A program made the position numbers and the translations under genes. The notes under the pieces are model-generated. The model saw only the letters and a program-made list of their open reading frames with translations, had not been told where the DNA came from and made no database searches. Below, piece by piece: positions 29,591-34,253 of a stretch of 34,253 bases of DNA. This DNA comes from CBFDCQ01 sp965603355 (GTDB lineage Bacteria > Hydrogenedentota > CAZGCA01 > CBFDCQ01), in the NCBI GenBank assembly GCA_965603355.1, contig CBFDCQ010000032.1, forward strand, positions 1-34,253, read 5' to 3'. The first letter of the stretch is position 1, and the number at the start of each line of letters is the position of its first letter.

Positions 29591-31006
29591 GTGACGTCTA
29601 TCGAAGCGCAAGAAGGAGATCGCGGCAAGCGTATAGGTGATCTGCTTGTCGAGAGCGGTGTGGTTACCCGCGAGCAGGTCGAACGCGTCATTGCCGAGAA
29701 CCAGGGTGCGAAGAAGCGTGTCGGCGAGCTCCTCATGGATAGCGGTCTTATCAACGAGGAGGTGTTTGCACACACGCTGGCGCGCCAGTTGGAGTTGCCG
29801 TTTGTTGATCTTCAGACGGCGAAACCACAGAAGAACGCCCTCCATGTGTTCCCCAAACATCTCGCGGTAAAGCACCAGTGTCTGCCGATGGCCATTGAGC
29901 AAGGGACTCTGACCGTGGCTATGACGGACCCGCTCAACCTTGTCGCCCTGGACGACCTGGAACTATCCAGCGATATGGAAGTCAGTCCTTCGATTGCCAT
30001 TATGTCGCATCTGCTCGACGCCATAGAACATTATTATCCCACCGCGACGCCGATTATAGGCGACGTCGAGGAGCTTCAGGCGGCTGTTCGTCGTACTATC
30101 GCGTCGGTCGAGGACACCGGGCAGAAAACGAGGACGTTCTCGATCATATCCAACAAGGGCGGGGTCGGCAAGACGCATGTGGCGATCAACCTCGCTTATT
30201 GTATTGCCAAGCGCGGGAGAGAGGTATTGCTTATAGACGGCGACCTGGGCAACGCCGACATAGGCATCAAGGTTGGCGTGTTTCCCAAGTACAACCTGCT
30301 GGATTTTTTCAACAAAGAGAGGGATATCGAGGAGATCATTTCCGGCTCTGTGTTCGGGTTCAAACTCATCGGGGGAGTGTCAGGCGAGTTTCGTCTCGCG
30401 AACCTCGTGTACGCACAGAAGCTGAGGTTCATCACCAACTTTCACAAAGTAAGCCAGCTTTTCGATGTGGTCATTTTCGACCTGGGCGCAGGAATACACA
30501 GAAACGTGCTGGATTTTGCGCTGGCTACGGATGAGACCTTGATCATAACGACTCCGCAGGACATCGTGAGCGGGTACGCATGCGTCAAGGCGAGCTATTA
30601 CCGTTTCAAGGATTTGGAAACGCGTCTGGCGGAGCGGGCCGTTGACTACAGCCCGGTGACGAGGTTCCAGCCGAAAGTTATTCTGAACCAGCTTGCCGAT
30701 ACGGAGCAGGGACAGAGGGAGTTCGAGAAGATCCTCGCCGCCGCGCACAAGCATATTGCGGGATCCGCCAACGAGTTCAATCTCGACATAAGCTATCTTG
30801 GCGGTGTCCTGTACGACAAGGAACACTTCCGGCAGGCTGAGCGCATGCACAAGCCTTTTATAGAGCTATTCCCCAACCGGCAAACCTCCCAATGCATTTA
30901 TCAGGTGGCGGCATCGCTTCTCGGTTCGGGTCAGGAGATGCCTCAAGACGCTTCGTTCAAGAGCAGGTTCACGAGGTTTGCCAGTATCGTCGGCGAGCGG
31001 TGGTAG
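29591..31006 (+). CDS. MshEN (GspE N-terminal) domain fused to a MinD/FlhG-like ATPase
   Basis: 471 residues. Residues about 13-150 are a GspE/MshE N-terminal domain with the tandem motif pair KRIGDLLVESGVV and KRVGELLMDSGLI...LARQLELPFVDL. In MshE-type ATPases this motif pair binds cyclic di-GMP. After a linker (about 150-180), a SIMIBI-class P-loop ATPase follows: deviant Walker A KGGVGKT (189-195), IDGDLGNADIGIKVG as in FlhG/MinD, and Walker B VVIFDLGAG (Asp297). The usual MshEN partner is a hexameric secretion or pilus ATPase, so joining it to a MinD-like positioning ATPase is unusual. It may place a pilus, flagellum or chemosensory machine in response to cyclic di-GMP. GTG at 29591 follows GAAGGAAGGGA; no better in-frame start exists. 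Confidence 0.88.
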   Translation: MTSIEAQEGDRGKRIGDLLVESGVVTREQVERVIAENQGAKKRVGELLMDSGLINEEVFAHTLARQLELPFVDLQTAKPQKNALHVFPKHLAVKHQCLPMAIEQGTLTVAMTDPLNLVALDDLELSSDMEVSPSIAIMSHLLDAIEHYYPTATPIIGDVEELQAAVRRTIASVEDTGQKTRTFSIISNKGGVGKTHVAINLAYCIAKRGREVLLIDGDLGNADIGIKVGVFPKYNLLDFFNKERDIEEIISGSVFGFKLIGGVSGEFRLANLVYAQKLRFITNFHKVSQLFDVVIFDLGAGIHRNVLDFALATDETLIITTPQDIVSGYACVKASYYRFKDLETRLAERAVDYSPVTRFQPKVILNQLADTEQGQREFEKILAAAHKHIAGSANEFNLDISYLGGVLYDKEHFRQAERMHKPFIELFPNRQTSQCIYQVAASLLGSGQEMPQDASFKSRFTRFASIVGERW

Positions 31007-31198
31007 TGGACTCGGCCCCGTCTTGCGAGTCGCCGACCGCGTAAGTGGCGGTTTATCCCAGTACTCCCATGGACATGCCCAAAGAACGGTTCATACTGCT
31101 CCGTGGAGCGGATCTTCAACTCGGAAACCCCTCTTTGATCCTTGTCTCACAACTGTTCTTATGAAAAACATGCCGCGTTGGCAGGGGTGGGCCGAGGA

Positions 31199-31228
31199 TT
31201 GACCGTTCAGTCCGCCGTGTGATATCAT
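31199..31228 (+). promoter_or_regulatory. Possible promoter of the SLT gene (leaderless?)
   Basis: TTGACC (31199-31204), an 18-nt spacer and TATCAT (31223-31228). Transcription would begin near 31235, next to the GTG start at 31236. The preceding stretch 31007-31198 holds no gene that I can support. Confidence 0.5.
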
Positions 31229-31235
31229 ATTGTCC

Positions 31236-32231
31236 GTGATTGCACGACGTCGAAAACACACCGATAACTGCAGCGATCTGCGCCGGCACGCGGCGGCTTT
31301 GCTGGTTTGCTGCGCGTGTGTGGTAACCGGTCTGTTTGCGCTTCCCTGCCTTTCTTACGCGGATAGGCTCTATTTCAAGAACGGCGAGCGCTGGACTGAC
31401 GTGCTGGTTATTGAGGAGACGGAGACGCACATGTTGTTACTGATGCGGTCGGGCGAGGCCCGCAGGGTCTCCCGTGACAAGGTGGTGGGTCATATTGTGG
31501 ACACCAAGACGAAAAGGAACTACGAATCCCCGGGCGCGGCAAGGGTGCAGCTCAAGAAGAACACAGGCTCGTCAGCACCGAAAAGACGGCCGGCCAATGC
31601 GTGGGGTAGACGACGGCCGGTTCATGCCTTTCTGGATCCCAACGGAGTGCCTGTGTTCACAAATCGCCCGCAGAAATATGACGGGCAGGAAGAGTACGAG
31701 GAGATCTTGAGGACGCTTGAACCGATCCGTGTTGGGCGCCCGCTAAGCGATGAGCAAAACAAGATCCTGAATATGGCTCTGGCCAAAGCAAGTGCCCGGC
31801 GGGATGTGCGCCGAGGGCTGACGCCCAGGGCGGATAGCCTGATCAATAAGCTGATACGGGAGTCCGCTGACCAGTACGGCGTGCGTCCGGAGCTGGTCAA
31901 GGCGGTTATCAGGGCGGAGTCAAACTTCAAATTGGATGCAGTTTCCCGCAAGGGTGCGCAAGGGCTGATGCAGCTCATGCCTCGCACGGCGAAGGCCATG
32001 CGAGTGACTAACACCTTCGATGCGCAACTGAACATTGCCGGAGGCACTCAGTACCTTGCCAGGCTGCTCGAGATGTTTGGCCGGGACGAGCGGCTCGCGC
32101 TTGCCGCGTATAATGCTGGTCCCGGCAGGGTCAAGAAGTATGGTGATGTCCCGCCGTTTCCCGAGACAATGAACTACGTGACGCGTGTGTTCCGTTTTGC
32201 CGAAGGATACAAGAGCGAGTTTGGAGCGTGA
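31236..32231 (+). CDS. Secreted SLT-type lytic transglycosylase
   Basis: 331 residues from GTG 31236. An N-terminal signal peptide (hydrophobic AALLVCCACVVTGLFALPC, cleavage likely after SYA) exports it. A small beta domain follows (RLYFKNGERWTDVLVIEE), then a DUF4124-like strip (DPNGVPVFTNRP). The C-terminal SLT domain (about 200-320) has the catalytic Glu in VIRAESNF, then GAQGLMQLMPRTA and LAAYNAGPGRV, and ends with YVTRVF. It should cut peptidoglycan glycan strands in the periplasm, perhaps to let a surface apparatus through, given the MshEN-MinD gene just upstream. TTG at 31230 is an alternative start, but it overlaps the end of the -10 box and neither start has a Shine-Dalgarno. Confidence 0.88.
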   Translation: MIARRRKHTDNCSDLRRHAAALLVCCACVVTGLFALPCLSYADRLYFKNGERWTDVLVIEETETHMLLLMRSGEARRVSRDKVVGHIVDTKTKRNYESPGAARVQLKKNTGSSAPKRRPANAWGRRRPVHAFLDPNGVPVFTNRPQKYDGQEEYEEILRTLEPIRVGRPLSDEQNKILNMALAKASARRDVRRGLTPRADSLINKLIRESADQYGVRPELVKAVIRAESNFKLDAVSRKGAQGLMQLMPRTAKAMRVTNTFDAQLNIAGGTQYLARLLEMFGRDERLALAAYNAGPGRVKKYGDVPPFPETMNYVTRVFRFAEGYKSEFGA

Positions 32232-32232
32232 A

Positions 32233-32247
32233 CGGGGAATGTCCCCG
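32233..32247. terminator. Short hairpin between convergent genes
   Basis: CGGGGA and TCCCCG pair around ATG, starting 1 nt after the SLT stop and lying 11 nt from the DUF402 stop. There is no T-tract, so termination is uncertain. Confidence 0.35.
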
Positions 32248-32257
32248 CCGCGACATA

Positions 32258-32761
32258 TTATTGAAGTGCCGCGAGGAGGTCACGCGGGTCAAAGCGTCTG
32301 ATCTCCCGGACGATACAGGATGCCGAGGCGCTCAACTCCTGAGCGCTGTTGCGTACGCTGAGGGCTTCTGAGGCATCTACTCGGCCTGCCCGGACTGCTC
32401 GTTCAAGCTCATCCTCGTCCAGTACGTCCGATGTTCCGTTCGCGCTGACCCAAACGTCCACCGCCATGTCCTCCCACTCGACCGAGTTCTCGTCGAAAGT
32501 CACGTTGCGGCAAATGTGGATGTAATACCCTTGAAGCTCAGCGCGGGGATTGTACATTTCCCAGACTATGTAGTCTCTGGCGCGCCAATAGTGCCCTATC
32601 GTAAGGCTGCCTTCGGGAAGAGCGGCGCCGGCCGCCACGTACGGCCTGTCGGACAGGTAGCAGAGAACCAGGTACTCGTCATCGCGGTGCAGCAGGCGGC
32701 AGTCGAATCGTTGCGTCGTGCCGTCCAGATTGCGTTTCGTCTCAGAGATAACGGGTAGCAT
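32258..32761 (-). CDS. DUF402 domain protein
   Basis: 167 residues. The core YYIHICRNVTFDENSVEWEDMAVDVWV with the preceding WEMYNPRAELQG is the DUF402 signature. Members include nucleoside di/triphosphatases and the RNA-binding FAU-1 group. The Asp/Glu-rich strand (EDMAVDVWV) probably binds metal. A C-terminal acidic helix (LDEDELERAV) follows, as in relatives. The exact activity is not deducible. ATG at 32761 has only a weak AGGAACAG upstream. It lies downstream of the aminotransferase on the same strand, but a strong hairpin separates them. Confidence 0.8.
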   Translation of the reverse strand: MLPVISETKRNLDGTTQRFDCRLLHRDDEYLVLCYLSDRPYVAAGAALPEGSLTIGHYWRARDYIVWEMYNPRAELQGYYIHICRNVTFDENSVEWEDMAVDVWVSANGTSDVLDEDELERAVRAGRVDASEALSVRNSAQELSASASCIVREIRRFDPRDLLAALQ

Positions 32762-32883
32762 CGGCCTGTTCCTGCCGCAAATGTTCTAAAGTTTCGCCTC
32801 TTTCTGCCGATATATTCTATGGGGAAGGGGCTAGTGTGCTCAACGTCCAAAGCACGGAGGCGGCGGACGTTTCTCAATAGAGA

Positions 32884-32914
32884 GGGGTCGCGAGCTTTTT
32901 TCAGTCGCGACCCC
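32884..32914 (-). terminator. Strong hairpin after the aminotransferase gene
   Basis: GGGGTCGCGA and TCGCGACCCC form a perfect 10-bp stem with an 11-nt loop, beginning 14 nt after the aminotransferase stop on the minus strand. The bases following on that strand (TCTCTATT) are only partly T-rich. It probably ends the aminotransferase transcript. Confidence 0.6.
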
Positions 32915-32928
32915 GAACCTTTTCTCGC

Positions 32929-34107
32929 TCAGAACGTTAACGCGCTCAGTTTGTCGGCGGCGCGCTGCGTTTGCTCCATCGAGGGCACGAGAGCTATCCT
33001 GACATAGTCGCGGCCGGGGTTCAGGCCGGACGCCGTGCTCTCGCTGATCCACTCGCCGGGCGTGGTGACTATTGCAATCTCTTTCTGGAGCAGTATTTTG
33101 GCGAAATCCACCGCAGTCATTCCCTCCGGCACTCGTTGCCAGATGTAGATCGTCGCCTCCGGCATACACTCCGGCAGTCCCGCCTGAACGAGCGCATTGA
33201 CCATTATGCCCCTCTTCTTCTTGTATTCGGCTCTCATCTCGGCGACGTGCCGTTCGTCGCGCAGCGCCTCGGCAGCCGCGTCCTGGATGAAGGTCGCCGT
33301 GCCGGAATCTATATTGGTCTTTGTTTTCCTGAACGCCGCGACGACTCTTGGGTCGCCGGCCGCCCAGCCGATCCGCCAGCACGTCATGGCACTGCGTTTC
33401 GAGAGAGAGTTGAAGGTTATGATCCCGTCCATGCCGAACTCGAGCAGGCTGCGCGGTTTGTCCTCGAAATACATCTCGGAATATGCCTCATCCGAGGCGA
33501 TGATTATCCCGTACTTTTGCGCGAACTCGAGCAGTTCGCGGTAGAAGGCATCCGTGGCGAGCTTGCCGGTCGGGCTGTTCGGGTAGTTCACCCAGATGAC
33601 CTTGGCCTTGTTGGCCACGTCGTCCGGGACGGAGCCCAGGTCCGGGAAGAAATCGTTCTCGGCCAGCAGCGGCACGAAGTGCGGTATCCCCTCGGCGAAA
33701 ATGGTCCCCGTCATGTACGGCGGATAGCCGGGACTCGGTATAATAACGTAATCGCCGGGGTTCACGAAGGCTTCCGCGAAGTGGAAGACCGCCTCTTTGG
33801 ATCCTATCGTCGAGGTGACCTCGGTTTCCGGGTCGAGCTTCACGGAGAACCTGTTCTCGAACCACTCGGCGACCGTCCTGCGGAACCCCGCGTCGCCTAT
33901 GTAGCTCGGGTACCCGGACGATGCTCTCGCGTCAAGCGCCTTCTTGCCCGCCTTGCGGATCAGTTCGGGTGTGGGAACCGTCGGGTCGCCTACGCCGAAA
34001 TCTATCGGTTCGATACCTTCGGCTTTTAGCGCCGCGACGAGTTTGTCCACCTCCGCAAACGGGTACGCGCCGAGCCTGTCGAGCCTGTCAGAAGTGCTAA
34101 TCTCCAT
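32929..34107 (-). CDS. Class I/II PLP-dependent aminotransferase (DapL/DapC-like)
   Basis: 392 residues. SDRLDRLGAYPFAEVDK and IDFGVGDPTVPTPE open the protein. YPSYIGDAGFRRTVAEWF, SPGYPPY, VNYPNSPTG (PLP-contacting Asn), SDEAYSEMYF (Asp to the PLP ring nitrogen and Tyr) and FNSLSKRSAMTCWRIGW (Schiff-base Lys in SLSK) complete the fold type I site. The overall sequence resembles LL-diaminopimelate aminotransferases and succinyl-diaminopimelate transaminases, so a role in lysine/peptidoglycan precursor synthesis is likely. Aspartate- or alanine-type activity is not excluded. ATG at 34107 follows GAGGAGGGGGG; the frame extends to 34191, but that part is the leader and promoter. Confidence 0.9.
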   Translation of the reverse strand: MEISTSDRLDRLGAYPFAEVDKLVAALKAEGIEPIDFGVGDPTVPTPELIRKAGKKALDARASSGYPSYIGDAGFRRTVAEWFENRFSVKLDPETEVTSTIGSKEAVFHFAEAFVNPGDYVIIPSPGYPPYMTGTIFAEGIPHFVPLLAENDFFPDLGSVPDDVANKAKVIWVNYPNSPTGKLATDAFYRELLEFAQKYGIIIASDEAYSEMYFEDKPRSLLEFGMDGIITFNSLSKRSAMTCWRIGWAAGDPRVVAAFRKTKTNIDSGTATFIQDAAAEALRDERHVAEMRAEYKKKRGIMVNALVQAGLPECMPEATIYIWQRVPEGMTAVDFAKILLQKEIAIVTTPGEWISESTASGLNPGRDYVRIALVPSMEQTQRAADKLSALTF

Positions 34108-34162
34108 ATGCCCCCCTCCTCGGGACAACACCGCAAACATGGTTGAAAGGGCCTGTCGTGCG

Positions 34163-34191
34163 ATTTTACGCAGTACGGGCGAGTCTGTCAA
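34163..34191 (-). promoter_or_regulatory. Promoter of the aminotransferase gene
   Basis: On the minus strand a perfect TTGACA (34191-34186), a 17-nt spacer and TAAAAT (34168-34163). The leader would be about 50 nt. It excludes the longer upstream start for the gene. Confidence 0.75.
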
Positions 34192-34253
34192 GGCGGCGCG
34201 TCTGGAGGTGAAACGTTACACACCACATCCTCACCAAAGACTTGCCACGGAGA

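Overview
The window looks like a piece of chromosome from an uncultivated or deep-branching anaerobic Gram-negative bacterium. The envelope evidence is two lipobox proteins and two lytic transglycosylases. The metabolic evidence is a tungsten/molybdenum-type aldehyde:ferredoxin oxidoreductase with a MoaD-like protein, acetate kinase joined to a PduL phosphotransacylase, and the siroheme-dependent (Ahb) route to heme. By eye the DNA is moderately GC-rich. No rRNA, tRNA or CRISPR array was seen. I cannot assign a phylum. The gene mix (huge M56 peptidase with carboxypeptidase-regulatory repeats, many GTAG-headed palindromes, Ahb heme genes) would fit lineages of the Planctomycetota/Hydrogenedentota/Omnitrophota/Armatimonadota kind, but that is inference.

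Layout. 1-53 is the right tip of an IS element cut by the window edge. 87-998 (+) is a promoter, a PilZ-like protein and a CheY-like receiver. From 1102 to 14965 almost everything is on the minus strand. In transcription order it runs hemB, ahbD, ahbB, ahbA, hemL (heme), a small membrane protein, a histone-deacetylase-family amidohydrolase, an AzgA-type purine permease, a three-domain cNMP-binding/acetate kinase/PduL fusion, a DUF374 acyltransferase, a LysM lytic transglycosylase and ispE. Several of these genes are followed within 0-10 nt of the stop codon by a GTAGG-headed element, most of them REP-like palindromes. 15106-16335 is a complete but internally deleted IS1202/ISNCY-type element with a 17-bp target duplication, inserted beside the hemB promoter.

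16438-24880 (+) is a BlaI/BlaR1-like two-gene system. A consensus promoter carries two tandem inverted-repeat operators, followed by a BlaI-family repressor and a 2656-residue M56 metallopeptidase. Most of that peptidase is a predicted extracytoplasmic array of at least eight carboxypeptidase-regulatory-like repeats plus HEAT repeats. The reading frame stays open past its TAG stop into an unrecognised 229-residue ORF. 25686-28440 (-) holds a MoaD/ThiS protein and aldehyde:ferredoxin oxidoreductase, separated by about 700 bp of palindromic repeats. 28564-29244 (-) is a lipoprotein. 29591-32231 (+) has an MshEN-MinD/FlhG-like fusion ATPase behind a perfect consensus promoter, then an SLT lytic transglycosylase. 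32258-34107 (-) has a DUF402 protein and a class I/II aminotransferase.

How the parts may work together. The AckA-PduL fusion would interconvert acetyl-CoA, acetyl phosphate and acetate with ATP yield, and AOR could feed or drain the acid pool through aldehydes. A fused cyclic-nucleotide-type sensor domain on the acetate-forming enzyme, with a deacetylase gene in the same strand-run, raises the possibility of a regulated acetyl-phosphate/protein-acetylation circuit. The PilZ-like protein and the MshEN-MinD fusion both carry domains associated with cyclic-di-GMP and suggest second-messenger control of a surface machine. The two best candidates for something undescribed are the cNMP-AckA-PduL fusion and the BlaI/giant M56 sensor locus with its tandem operators.
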